Shown: positions 10,736-22,633, counted from the stretch's first letter. The stretch: DNA of 64,000 nucleotides from Timema cristinae (GCA_039000515.1 JBCFYV010000100.1:38271456-38335455); one strand, 5' to 3'. The notes: generated by a model from the letters alone, not told the origin. Program-made: numbers and translations.

Positions 10736-10892
10736 GGGGAATGCCAGGCCGCCACCGTGGTTCGGATTCCACGTTAAACTGTAGGTCCTTCATTTCATCT
10801 CACAATCACCCTACCATTACAATTAGCGTAAGTGAGTATAACCCGAACGGGTAGTAAGACGCAGTGCTAATAATAATAATAATAATAATAAT
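10736..10892 (+). mobile_element. SINE-A, 5' truncated, with TSD
   Basis: Begins inside the body at GGGGGAATGCCAGGCC and runs through the tail into (AAT)n. Flanking TATCTAAC repeats (near 10724 and 10893) form the TSD. The truncation point nearly equals that of the copy at 63198. Confidence 0.85.
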
Positions 10893-11332
10893 ATATCTAA
10901 CCGAGCCATGCCTTGGCCTGCTGAAGTAATTAGGTTGGTAGTCTAATCTACTCTCTGACCACTACTAACCGAGAAGCGGCACCAATCTTTTCAAGCTCAC
11001 ATTAGTAATTGAATCAAAATTAATAATACGTAAGTCAAAACATAATTATAAAGGCACGAGAAATAAATAAAATGTTATATTTAAAAAAATACATAAAACC
11101 TTTAATTTAAAAAAAATAACATATGATTTAGTCATAAGTTACTAAGACGTATTTAAAAACTTAACGGCCCTACATGTTAATACAATATAATCTATATATT
11201 TATATTTATATACACATCATCCCAATTTTCATAGGAATAACTTTATTTGACAACTATACAGGCTACCAGATCTACTTTCATGTATTAATACGTCACCTCA
11301 TGATATGAAGATGTAACTTTTGGAATATATTA

Positions 11333-13090
<1,758 letters not shown>

Positions 13091-13095
13091 CTGAT

Positions 13096-13155
13096 GGCTA
13101 CACGGATACCGCACCGCAACGCACCGTAAAAGTGAGGATGCGGATTCGTGTAGCC
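13096..13155. repeat. Short inverted repeat, 60 bp
   Basis: GGCTACACGGATACCGCACC at the left is mirrored by GGATGCGGATTCGTGTAGCC at the right. It is possibly a minimal transposon remnant; no target duplication is clear. Confidence 0.5.
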
Positions 13156-13271
13156 GTAGTTTGATCATAAGGGCCACATTGAAAACTGAAAATAATGAAG
13201 GGATAAAATTTAGAAAAATTTAAAATTGTCACTTTCTTGAGTAAAAAAAAAAAGACTAGATTTTTTTAAAT

Positions 13272-13507
13272 CATTGAGTCGTACTAACTGTTCAGGTTGT
13301 ACGCATAAATGATAATTACTCTGATAAGTTGGGGAGGGGAGGAGGAAATATTTCAGAACTAATCTACCGACATTTGCATGGAAGGATAGTAGGAAAAACT
13401 ACCCTCAGTATACCCGACCGGGATTCAAACACCGATCTCCCAGTCTCCAGCAGGTAAGTCTAACACGAGAGTGACACCTTACACCATTCGGCCACTGAAG
13501 CGAGTGA
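13272..13507 (-). mobile_element. SINE-C copy
   Basis: The tail complement GTCGTACTAACTGTTCAGG comes first, the B-box complement GGGATTCAAACACCG in the middle, and the head complement ACCATTCGGCCACTGAAGCG last. Confidence 0.78.
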
Positions 13508-13619
13508 CTCAATTGTAAAATCATTAATATTACAAAAGGAAAATTACTATTATTGTAAATACAATTTTAAATTTACCCTCTAATCATTCCCAAAAATATG
13601 AAAACTTTTAGCTTTTAAT

Positions 13620-13925
13620 CGTTGATGTTGGTGGTCTTGGGGTAAAGTAGATCGCCTCAGGACCCAATTTTCATGGGTTCAAATTCAGCAGGGGGTCGAC
13701 GTATTTTTTTTAGTGATAAAAATCCGTAGCACAACTTTCTTCAGAGGAGAAATAAAGCCTTTGATCCCATGTCGATTCTGATATGTAAAAGAAACCTGGA
13801 GGGTATGTGAAAATACCTTCTCCGGCAAAATTGGTATATCATTTCACTCTCACTCTAAGAAATTCTTGTGTGCTGATTTTATAATCAGTCGGTTTAGAAA
13901 GTGCATGCTAAATACCTCAAAAAAT
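13620..13925 (+). mobile_element. SINE-F copy
   Basis: Head with A-box-like TGGTGGTCTTGGGGTAAAG and B-box-like GGGTTCAAATTC, body ATCCCATGTCGATTCTG, and a tail CGGTTTAGAAAGTGCATGCT shared with SINE-D. A second copy is at 38806. Confidence 0.65.
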
Positions 13926-14512
13926 AAAAGAACACTTAGATGCGTTGTAGACGTTTAGAAATACCGGATTATTTATAAACTGGTTTGATATTTTCAATTT
14001 TTTTTTTGTGTCAAAATGTAGGCGAAATTCTAGCTAGCTAATGGTTTGGATTTTTTTTTAATGTGGTAACTTACATAAAACCATATAAAACTATCCTACA
14101 TTTAAAAAATAGTCTGTTGTGCCCTATCAAAAACATGACATTATTTTATAGAGGATGGCTAGATATAGGTTTCCAAACTTTTTATTTTACCTCATAAGTG
14201 CACATTTTCGCGTAAAGTATCATTGCATTTTTTTATAACCTTTAAACTAAAAATTTTAACTTTTAAACTGGTCAAAACTGGTCAAAAACCCGCTCACACA
14301 TTTGCCTACATTTGGTTAGAAACGATGATTAAAAATATTAAACAGCTTTTTAAATAATGCTGTATTTATAAACGTCTACTTTGTTACACACTTAAGATAT
14401 ATAATTGACAAAGTATGTGAAAAAGTCGCAACGAACACTTCAAAAGTTCAAAGGTTTTCTTCAGCCCTGTTTGACCATGAAATCACTGAATCGGATCGAT
14501 TTATATATTATA
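13926..14512. other. Nothing identified
   Basis: AT-rich, without recognisable structure. Confidence 0.5.
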
Positions 14513-14815
14513 CTAGCTTTATTGGTTGGGGGCTACGCCCCCAAACCCCCGGTGAGTTTTCTTTGCAAGTGGATGTAAACTAATGTAATTCCAAAGTCTT
14601 TTTTTATAGGTCTTACCGTTTAGCCACAAGGACCTCCAAAGAAAGGTCCGCACCGACTTTAAAGTTGCTCCCCCATATTGATTTTTTTTCCTTTTCTTTT
14701 CTTTTGACTTTTTGAAATTTTCCCGTCAGTTATAGACTAGAAGCTATAAGTTTGCGAAATTTCAAGTTTCTAGCTCATCTGAAAGTGGATAAACATTAAT
14801 GTCAGTGAGTCAGCC
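14513..14815 (-). mobile_element. Helitron-like 3' terminus
   Basis: On the minus strand a hairpin GGGGGCGTAGCCCCC is followed 11 nt later by the end CTAG, and the next base outward is T. This matches the Helitron 3' signature (hairpin, short spacer, CTRR, A|T target). The 5' end and any Rep/helicase gene were not found, so the right boundary is arbitrary. Confidence 0.45.
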
Positions 14816-15265
14816 ATGTGGCTTATAGTGTATTATTGATGGTCTATGGACGATAACAAACTTATACAAATACAGGAAGAAGACGACCGGAATGGTTGGA
14901 TAGATAGACAAACAATAACCACCCTAATGGCGCGACAATGTTCCTCTAGAAGGTCCATTAAGGTGGCCATTAGACTTGCGAGTAGAACATTGTAGCCATC
15001 TTGTGGAAACAGTTTCAATCAAGGAAGCGAGAAGCTAAATGTGACGGTGGTTTCGGTTCGCTTGCAGTCCCAATGGAGACACTTCAAAACTTTAATCTCG
15101 TCTTGAGTGCACGGAGGGTTGGGGTAGGATCCTTCTCGTGTGTCCTTCCTTGCCATTCTCGTGTCCTTCTACCCCTCTTCACGCTACTGTGTATCGGTTT
15201 GAGACACAAGATCTAATCAAGGTTTAAAAAAAACAACACAAAGCTATTTTCCTTCAGTCAACCAT
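14816..15265. other. Nothing identified; possible Helitron interior
   Basis: Contains an internal repeat of a GTAGAACATTGT-like motif and two open frames (14833-15018 minus, 15001-15216 plus) without recognisable domains. Confidence 0.4.
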
Positions 15266-15271
15266 TAATAA

Positions 15272-15473
15272 ATAACCACTTCGATGGTCACATGGTGTAC
15301 GGCGTCACTCTCACAATAGATTGTTCTGTCGATGACTGGGAGATCTGAATTCGAGGTACTGAGGGTGGTTTTCCCTAAATATTTTTCTACTCTCCTTCCA
15401 CGAAAATGCGGGTGCACATCCTTTAAACTCAACCTTCCTCATCCTTAACACATTAGAGTAATTACGGCAGGAG
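15272..15473 (+). mobile_element. SINE-C, tail missing
   Basis: Head CCACTTCGATGGTCACATGG, body TTCCACGAAAATGCGGGTGC and ATTAGAGTAATTACGG, but no GGTAGTAAGACG tail. A SINE-B is inserted just downstream. Confidence 0.75.
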
Positions 15474-15484
15474 AGTTGACAAGT

Positions 15485-15742
15485 TACCCGCCTCGGTGGC
15501 GTAGTTGGCTAACGCGCTTGTCGTGTTGAGCTCGACTGCTGAGGACGGGGAGATCGAGGTTCGAATCTCGGTCGGGTGAACTAGAGGTGGTTTTTCCTAA
15601 ATGGCTTTCCACTCTCCTTCCACGAAAATGCGGGTTCACTTCATCTAAATTCAAGCTTCCCAATTCCTAAACCATTAGCGTAATTAGTACTTAAGCGTAT
15701 AATCCGAACGGGTAGTAAGACGCGGTGCTAAATAAAATAATA
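15485..15742 (+). mobile_element. SINE-B, full length with TSD
   Basis: tRNA-like head CGCCTCGGTGGCGTAGTTGG, B box AGGTTCGAATCTC, body and tail complete. An 11-bp TSD AGTTGACAAGT lies at 15474-15484 and 15743-15753. This is a good reference copy for the family. Confidence 0.95.
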
Positions 15743-15904
15743 AGTTGACAAGTGACGGTAGAAGGATGTTTAATACAAACATTGGCTGGAAGTCACTAAT
15801 ATCAAACTATTAGGAAATAATTATCGATAATATGTTGTATTACTATGAAAATATTATTTTTTGCTAACAGGTTGACATTAGTTACTTTAATTCAATTATT
15901 GCAA

Positions 15905-16220
15905 TGACCGGCCCCGTGGTGTAAGGGTCAGTGCATCTGGCTACGAGCCTAAGGGTTCCGGGTTCACTTCCCTACTGGTACCTTGGGTATTTTTCCCTCA
16001 AGGGGAATGATCCCAATGACCCCAGGGTTGGGCTAAGCTAAGACTTACCCCGGCTCCAAAACATCAGAATAACTATCATGACATCTCATTGTGGGTACGA
16101 CGTGTAAACAACATCCTATTGTGTACCCTGGGTAATGTGCTCTGTGCCGACAGAACGACTAAAAGTCTACACATAAGGTTACCGTCCCTCCCGGTCAAAT
16201 GTACCATACGATAAAAAAAA
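15905..16220 (+). mobile_element. SINE-E copy
   Basis: Head CCGGCCCCGTGGTGTAAGGG, B-box-like GGGTTCACTTCC, then a distinctive body (TTTTTCCCTCAAGGGGAATG, GTGCTCTGTGCCGACAGAAC, TCCCGGTCAAATGTACCATA). A separate GGCTAGTAAGATTGAGTACT tail at about 16297-16316 belongs to the A/B/C tail type. Confidence 0.75.
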
Positions 16221-16324
16221 AAGTAGCAGTAAAGAACCTTCTGCTAGCTGCCTCACCCTCTCCTACCAAAGATTGGGTATAGGAGTAAAATTTGAACGGC
16301 TAGTAAGATTGAGTACTAAAAATT

Positions 16325-16460
16325 ATAACATTTTAATAAATTATTAGTATTATTTTATAGGTATTTGATAATATTTATCAAAAAGTTACAGTTGCAGATC
16401 ATATGATTTGACGTGTGACTAAATTATGAAAATAGTTTTGATACAGTTTCGGTATTGACC
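16325..16460 (-). mobile_element. MITE2 partial
   Basis: Contains the family core ATAGGTATTTGATAATATTT … AAAGTTACAGTTGCAGATCA. The outer terminal repeat is not clear. Confidence 0.5.
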
Positions 16461-16594
16461 TTTCTACTAGAATACTACTATAGTTTCGCTCAAGCAAACA
16501 CACTTTTAAGATTCCTAGGCCTTAAGTTGGGTATGTTTGTAGTAGGGTCTTAAGATAAGATGGTACTGACTTCTAGTGAATTTGGGAGTGTGTA

Positions 16595-16939
16595 TAGAGT
16601 AAGTACAATGGTTATAGTAAGAAACTTATCTGACAGCTAGATCTACTTTCACGTAACCCGCTTCGGTGGTGGCATAGTTGGCTAACGGGCTAGTCGTGGT
16701 AAACTAAACTGCCGAGGACTGGGCGATCTAGTTTCGAATCTCTCTCGGGTGAACTGGGGGTAGTTTTTTTTTAAATTGCTTTCCACTCTTTCTCCAAGCA
16801 AATGCGGGTTCACTTCCTAAATACCTATAAAATAAACACTAATAATGTAGTAAAATGTTTTTAATGTTTGCCACCAAAGAAATATGCTTTTATATATAGG
16901 GCCTATATATAAAAGATTATTCCTATGAAAATTGGACTG
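16595..16939 (+). mobile_element. MITE2 interrupted by SINE-B
   Basis: The core TACCTATAAAATAAACACTA, the GTAGTAAAATG block and the right terminal repeat GAAAATTGGACTG, followed by TA, are present. A SINE-B fragment sits in the left half. The left end is poorly conserved. Confidence 0.6.
16656..16818 (+). mobile_element. SINE-B, 3' truncated
   Basis: Head CCGCTTCGGTGGTGGCATAG, B box GTTTCGAATCTC and linker present, ending at GGGTTCACTTCC without a tail. Confidence 0.75.
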
Positions 16940-16944
16940 TAACA

Positions 16945-17192
16945 TAGATGGGCAAATAGACTAAATGTCAGGTTCATCTATTCCATTTTACGGGGATGGG
17001 GAGGTTAGGTATCGAATCCCAGCTAGATGCACTGAGGGTGGTTATCCGTATGTAGTTCTTCGCATTTCATCTATGTAGATACCATTATATTTTCTTAATT
17101 TCTATCCCACTATAGTAGTTAAAATATATAGGCCTAGGGTCTATATAGCTTGGATGGGTAGTAAAAAGTGGTAGTAAAAAAAAAAATTTTTT
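16945..17192 (+). mobile_element. SINE-C, diverged
   Basis: B-box-like GGTATCGAATCCC, linker GAGGGTGGTTATCC and tail GGATGGGTAGTAAAAAGTGG. Confidence 0.6.
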
Positions 17193-17195
17193 TTA

Positions 17196-17262
17196 CGGGT
17201 AGTAAGACGCGGAGCTAAAAATTATTTTTTTTTTTTTTAGCTCCGCGTCTTACTACCCGTTC
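17196..17262. repeat. Tail-to-tail SINE palindrome
   Basis: An isolated SINE tail ACGGGTAGTAAGACGCGGAG on the plus strand faces its exact reverse complement about 26 nt away, across an A/T spacer. The right arm belongs to the SINE-A at 17236. Both arms carry the same variant (GGAGCT instead of GGTGCT). Confidence 0.85.
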
Positions 17263-17426
17263 GGATTATACGCACTTGCGCTAATGTGTAATGGTAGGGT
17301 GATTGTGAAATGAAATGGAGGACCTACAGTTTAACGTGGGATACGAACCACGGTGGAGGCCTGGCATTCCACACATTCACAAGTTGTGATTAATACACGT
17401 CTTGTCGGAGGTGAAGGAAGGGTTTA
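17236..17426 (-). mobile_element. SINE-A, 5' truncated
   Basis: Minus-strand tail and body, ending at GAGGTGAAGGAAGGGTTT. The tRNA-like head is absent. Confidence 0.85.
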
Positions 17427-17616
17427 AAATAATAAGAAAAAGAGAATATAACGTTAAGTTAGGTTTTATCATGTCATAATATACTGCCCAAGATTAAAAT
17501 TTAACCGAACATTGCATGAAACTAACTATAGTACGAATTTGCTAGGAAGGACCTTATATAAGATACAAAGATTTTTTAACAGTCGTCATTGAAAAACTTT
17601 TACTATATTCTTAGGC

Positions 17617-17853
17617 CAGTGACAGACTGACGTTTTGTTCGCTGACACAAACCGGGTTGCTTTAATTAGTGTATTGCATCGTTTCATATGAAAGGGTTAC
17701 TATGCCCAAGAAAACGCACACATCAAAGTTTTCAAATCTGTCGCGACGTTCGTGTCGTTAGTCTGACCCCTCTCATATGAAACAATGCAATACACTAGAG
17801 CGACCTGGTGACGACGTTTGCATCACAGCGACCAAAACGTCAGTCTGCCACCG
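17617..17853. mobile_element. hAT-like MITE
   Basis: Ends CAGTGACAGACTGACGTTTT and its mirror AAAACGTCAGTCTGCCACCG. The flanks share TCTTAG (imperfect 8-bp duplication TCTTAGGC/TCTTAGTG). An inner mirrored pair (TTTCATATGAAAGG / CTCATATGAAACAA) extends the symmetry. It inserted into MITE2. Confidence 0.7.
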
Positions 17854-17876
17854 GTCTTAGTGTTTTATAGGTATTG

Positions 17877-18170
17877 AGGTGACCTGGTGGTCTAGGGGTA
17901 AGGTGTCAGACTTCTATGCTGGCGGCCGGGGTTCAATCCTCGGTCCCGGCACAGATTTATCTGATTTCCAAACCCTTCCTTCACCTCTGACAAGATGTCT
18001 TGTGAATGTGGGGAATGCCAGGCCTCCACCATGGTTCGGATTCCACGTTAAACTGTAGGTCCTCCGTTTCATCTCACAATCACCCTACCATTACACATTA
18101 GCGTAAGAGCGTATAACCCGAACGGGTAGTAAGACGCGGTGCTAATAATAATAATAATAATAATAATAAT
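17877..18170 (+). mobile_element. SINE-A with TSD, inside MITE2
   Basis: Full-length SINE-A. A 10-bp TSD ATAGGTATTG lies at 17867-17876 and 18171-18180, and the sequence duplicated is MITE2 core. Confidence 0.94.
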
Positions 18171-18329
18171 ATAGGTATTGGTATTGATATTATATAGGCT
18201 AATAAAAAAATACCACTGAAGATCACACGACCTGACTTTTGAAGGCGTGAAAGTAGATATAGCAACTTTTATAGCTGTAAAATACGGGTCTTCTTATGAA
18301 AATTGGACTGTATACTGACCTTGTATAAC

Positions 18330-18910
18330 CTTTTAAGGTTTCAATTTTTTGTGTTTAGTTTATTTACGCTTGTGAATTGTGTGTACCACTTTGGACTCTC
18401 CGAAACGACCCTTTAATTGGCCGGTGTTTCACCTTGGGACCAACCAAAGAACAAGGTTTGCCTCTTTTGATCGACAAACTTTGGGTTGGGGAGGTAATTG
18501 CATTTACTGCCCTGCCCTTTCCGTAATTTAGGTAAGCAACTTACAAACACTACTTTAGGGTCCGTGTATTTTAAATTGATTGCAAGAACAGCTTTAAATA
18601 TTTACCACCCTTAACTAAAAGCATACTAGTAAAGAGAAGATATTTATTCCAAACTAAATTATGTTCATTTTCTAAACAAAGGGATAACTTTGAACAAAAC
18701 ACTTGAAGATTGAACACACATCTTAGCTAAAAAGAATAGTTATTGGTTACTAAGAAAATCCATTTAGGTATTACATTTTTATAAGCTTCATCAGAATAAA
18801 ATAAAAAGCCTGTTCCTTTATAGAGTTTGGACGAAATAACAGGCCGCCAATCGGAGCAATGAGACGCGTAGCAAGGCACCCAAAACCCTCCATGTTATTT
18901 AAGAAGAGGG
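18330..18910. other. Nothing identified
   Basis: No repeat or coding feature that I can support. Confidence 0.5.
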
Positions 18911-19045
18911 TTTTTTTTTTGCCTGAAGGGAGAATGTAAAACCATTTTGGAAAAACCACCAGATCGAGATTTGAACCTAGATCTCCCCCTCATCGTCATC
19001 GGCAATCTAGCCTACTGAGAGATTGGCGCGTTTCAGACCATGTGG
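18911..19045 (-). mobile_element. SINE-C 5' half
   Basis: Linker complement AAAACCATTTTGGAAAAACC, B-box complement GAGATTTGAACCTAG and head complement CAGACCATGTGGCGCTTC. Confidence 0.65.
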
Positions 19046-19165
19046 CGCTTCTGTGACGAAGTAGTTAGAGTTCCTGGCTATGAATCCAGAGATCCCGGGT
19101 TCGATTGCACTTACAGATTTTTCTGTGAAGCAGTGGATCTGGAACGGGGTTAACTCAGCCTCGTG
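19046..19165 (+). mobile_element. tRNA-like SINE fragment
   Basis: A-box-like TGACGAAGTAGTTAGAGTTC and B box CGGGTTCGATTGC at tRNA-like spacing. The downstream body resembles SINE-E only weakly. Confidence 0.4.
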
Positions 19166-19403
19166 GGTAAGTGGTTTGTTAACGGTAGGTTGATTTGATG
19201 TTGAAATCATGTTGAAATCTTATTCGGGAAAACATATTTTTTTAATCTAATAATAAAAAAAAACTTTTGTATATAATGGTATTTTATGTTTACTTAAACA
19301 GTGAAAAATATAATTACTCAGCTATATTATAATATAAAATGGAAGGTATGATTGTTTTATATGATTGATATTACGAGAGATTTTACTTTCCAAATTTTAC
19401 TAG

Positions 19404-19622
19404 ACCCGCTTCGGTGGCCGCGTGGTCTAACGCGCTACTCTCGCAGTAGACTGGACTGCCGATGATTGGGAGATCGAGGTTCAAATTCTCGGTCGGGTGA
19501 ACTGGGAGGTTGTTTTTCCTAAATGGTTTTACTCTCTCCCTCCACGCAAATGCGGGTACACTTCATTGAATATAACCTTCCAATTTCCTAAAAACCATTA
19601 GTGTAATCAGTACATAAGTGCA
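19404..19622 (+). mobile_element. SINE-C, tail missing
   Basis: Well-kept head CCGCTTCGGTGGCCGCGTGG, B-box region AGGTTCAAATTCTC, linker and CACGCAAATGCGGGTACAC. It ends after AGTACATAAGTGC, just before the usual GGTAGTAAGACG. Confidence 0.85.
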
Positions 19623-19740
19623 AAAAAGTTTTTAAAAATTAAGTATTTAAAAAAAAGAAGCTTATAGCTCTCAGTCCTCTTAATTGCAGTCACTGATAAA
19701 TAAAAGTATATCCATTTTTTCCCCAAAAGCCTGTTCCAAG

Positions 19741-19792
19741 TTTTAGTTGAGTAGCTCCTGCTTTGGAAAAGGAACGCTCAGCAAACGAACAC
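19741..19792 (-). pseudogene. hAT transposase C-terminal motif remnant
   Basis: The minus frame reads CSFAERSFSKAGATQLKLG. This fits the hAT dimerisation-domain signature around ER-x-F-S-x-AG. A possible splice acceptor (AAATAAGCAG|G) immediately precedes it. Only this short piece is open, and chance similarity is possible. Confidence 0.4.
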
Positions 19793-19794
19793 CT

Positions 19795-19935
19795 GCTTAT
19801 TTCGATATCGATCTGATACAGGTGTGTGAGTAGGATACTCATATCAGTAAAGTATAGAAACAAAAGTATCGCGTAAAAAAAGTACTAATATCGAAAGTAA
19901 AGTATCGAATAGTAAGGTTATCGATAAAAAAATTC
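19795..19935. repeat. TATCGA-rich hAT subterminal sequence
   Basis: Matches the subterminal part of the element at 44838-45537 (TTTCGATATCGATCTGATAC, GTGTGTGAGTAGGATACTCA, AGTATCG repeats). It lies next to the hAT-like motif, so the two probably came from one element. Confidence 0.55.
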
Positions 19936-20079
19936 GAATTCCTTAGTCAAAACATTATATTCTAAGATAAATAAGGATTGTTTTAGTGTTTTCTTTAATT
20001 TTCAGAACTGTAATTTCCATAAGAAATACAGTAGTTAAAATGTTTTTTCTTAAAGTGGGAATGTAGAACACCAGTTAAG

Positions 20080-20235
20080 GGCTGTATTTTTGATTTTTTT
20101 TATATCAAAACTTTTTATTTTGTCAAAATAAATAAAATATATCTCCAGTAGAAACAAATATTTAATTTTCCTCATATGATGACCTCAACAATTCTTGAAT
20201 ATCTGTCAGGGGTGTCCTAGAATTTAATAACAACT
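20080..20235. mobile_element. Foldback element, single arm
   Basis: One FB arm: AAAATAAATAAAATATATCTCCAGTAG…, then CTTGAATATCTGTCAGGGGTGTCCTAGAATTT. The mate arm is absent and the minisatellite starts directly after. Confidence 0.6.
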
Positions 20236-20243
20236 TATTAACT

Positions 20244-21352
20244 GAGACAGCTGAGTGTACAAAGCAACTGATACAACTGGGCTGTATAGAGAACTGAGAC
20301 AGCTGGGCTGTATAGAGAAACTGAGACAGCTAAACTGTATAAAGCAACTGAGACAACCGGGCTATATAAAGCAACTGAGACAACTGAGCTGTATAAAGCA
20401 ACTGAGACAGCTGGGCTGTAAGGAGAAACTGAGACAGCTAAACTGTATAAAGCAACTGAGACAACCGGGCTGTATAGAGCAACTGAGACAACTGGGCTGT
20501 ATAGAGCAACTGAGACAGCTGGGCTGTATAAGCAACTGAGACAGCTGGGCTGTATAGAGCAACTGAGACAGTGCTGTATAGAGAAACTGAGACACGCTGG
20601 GCTGTATAAGCAACTGAGACAACCGGGCTGTATAGAGCAACTGAGACAGCTGGGCTGTATAGAGAAACTGAGACAGCTAAACTGTATAAAGCACTGAGAC
20701 AACGGCTTATAGAGCAACTGAGACAACTGGCTGTATAAAGCAACTGAGACAGCTGGGCTGTAAATAAAGTAAACTGATAAGCACTAAACCGGGCTGTATA
20801 GAGCAACTGAGACAGCTGGTCTGTAAGAGATGAGAAGCTGGTGAAGCAAAACACGGGCTGTATAAGCAACTAAGACAACTGAGCTGTATAAGCAACTGAG
20901 ACAGCTGGGCTGTAAAGAGAAACTGAGACAGCTAAACTGTATAAAGCAACTAAGACACTGGGCTGTATAAAGTAAACTGATTACAACTGGGCTGTATAAA
21001 GCAACTGAGACAACCGGGCTGTATAAAGCAACTGAGACAGCTGGGCTGTATAGAGCAACTGAGACAACTGGGCTGTATAGAGCAACTGAGACAACTGGGC
21101 TGTATAGAGTAACTGAGCAACTGGGCTGTATAGAGCAACTGAGACAGCTGGGCTGTATAGAGCAACTGAGACAGCTGGCTGTATAGAGAAACTGAGACAG
21201 CTAAACTGTATAGAGCAAACTGAGACAGCTAACTGTATAAAGTAACTGAGACAACGGGCTGTATAAAGTAACTGAACAACCAGGGCTGTATAAAGTAACT
21301 GAGACAACCGGGCTGTATAGATCAACTGAGAAACTGGGCTGTATAAAGCGTT
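20244..21352. repeat. 27-bp minisatellite, about 40 units
   Basis: Unit GGGCTGTATAGAGCAACTGA + GACAGCT, alternating with close variants (…CTAAACTGTATAAAG…). Since 27 is a multiple of three, several frames on both strands stay open, which explains long Cys/Ser/Leu-rich reading frames. These are not genes. The middle (about 20700-20900) has many small deletions. Confidence 0.97.
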
Positions 21353-21355
21353 GGA

Positions 21356-21500
21356 TTCACAATGTACAAAATTGGTGAGGGGGGGGGGGGGGGGTGTTCG
21401 AATCCAAACCAAGTTGAATGAAATTTTTTTTACAGCGGTATTACCAGACTCTTACACGTAAATACAGGCGCATTTTATCAATCTACCCTCCTTTCCAAAA
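21356..21500 (+). mobile_element. SINE fragment (B/C type)
   Basis: B box GTGTTCGAATCC after a G-run, then linker and TTACACGTAAATACAGGCGC. No tail. Confidence 0.5.
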
Positions 21501-21869
21501 AGAAAACAAAAGAGTGTTGCTAACGTTGCCACAGTGCATTTAGCAAGTGAGAACTTGTTACGGACTAGCAACAACACGATTTAAGTTGTTTGGTGTAAAT
21601 TGAATGAAAAGTGACGTGGAAATAGTGTTTCTAGGACGTGAGATAATAGGCGGCACATGGTTTAAAACGTGAGGGCATATTTACTCACACACGCAAGACA
21701 AGTCACATTAACAGAACCACTACATTATGAAACGGGGTGGAAACTCACAAACCTGTACATTGAGCACGCGGACAAAGGTGTCTGTAACATCTTGTCTAAA
21801 TTTGCTGGCGATGGCTGAAATAAAACACTGATAAAAATCTACTATTAAAACACTTATATTAATTTACAC
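21501..21869. other. Nothing identified
   Basis: No repeat or coding feature that I can support. Confidence 0.45.
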
Positions 21870-22375
21870 TGCTTGCTTAGGTATAATTTAAAGGAAATGC
21901 ACACGCATTTACGTGTATTATTATTATTATTATTATATTTTATTATTATTATTATTATTCTATTTTATTAGCACCGCGTCTTACTACCCGTTCGGGTTAT
22001 ACACACTTACACTAATGTGTAATGGTAGGGTGATTGTGAGATGAAATGGAGGACCTACAGTTTAACGTGGGATCCGAACCACGTGGAGGCCTGGCATTCC
22101 ACACATTCACAAGTTGTGATTAATACACGTATTGTCAGAGGTGGAGGAAGGGTTTGTCAATAATAAATCTGTCCGGGACCGAGGATTGAACCCCGGAACC
22201 CCAGCACAGAAGTCTGACACCTTACCCTTAGACCAGCAGGTCATCATTTACGTGTAGGGAGAGTAGAAAATCCATTGGGAAAAAAATGGTACACCAGTCC
22301 AGAAATTCAAAACGCCAACCCCTGCTTCCCCAATTCCCAACAAACTAAACAAGATAAAATTGACGCTACCCTCTT
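21870..22375 (-). mobile_element. SINE-C interrupted by SINE-A
   Basis: Old SINE-C pieces on both sides: AAAGGAAATGCACACGCATTTACG, then after the insert GGGAGAGTAGAAAATCCATT and a decayed B-box region. Confidence 0.6.
21918..22244 (-). mobile_element. SINE-A with TSD
   Basis: Full-length minus-strand SINE-A. A 12-bp TSD CATTTACGTGTA lies at 21906-21917 and 22245-22256. It is inserted in the older SINE-C. Confidence 0.94.
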
Positions 22376-22633
22376 CAATGGTCAAATGGTCTGATTTTAA
22401 GGCGTCAACCTCCCTAGAGACAGAACTGTCAATAATGGGAAGAATGAGGGTCCAAATCATGTTTGATTTATTGATGGTCGCTTCTTCCTTAAATTGTTTC
22501 CCACTCTCCCTCCAAGAAAATGCGAGTACACTTCCTCTAAGTTCACCTTTAATCATACCTAACAAACACATATTGGCATAATTCGTTCATAATGAATATA
22601 GGCCTAAAGGGTAGTAATACGTGGTGGAAATTA
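22376..22633 (+). mobile_element. SINE-C, diverged
   Basis: Head TCTTCAATGGTCAAATGGTC, linker, CTCCAAGAAAATGCGAGTAC and a worn tail AAAGGGTAGTAATACGTGG. Confidence 0.65.

Larger units (their letters stand above)
17540..18310 (-). mobile_element. MITE2 carrying two nested elements
   Basis: The core and right terminal repeat GAAAATTGGACTG (ending 18310, then TA) are clear. Comparison with the 36334 copy shows the left half continuing before the hAT-like MITE (CATTGAAAAACTTTTACTAT). The left boundary is approximate. Confidence 0.6.

Noticed and set aside
20238..20869. Overlapping 143-162 codon Cys/Ser/Leu-rich frames on the minus strand
   Set aside because: They are the 27-bp minisatellite translated; several frames on both strands are open and the array is full of frame-breaking indels.
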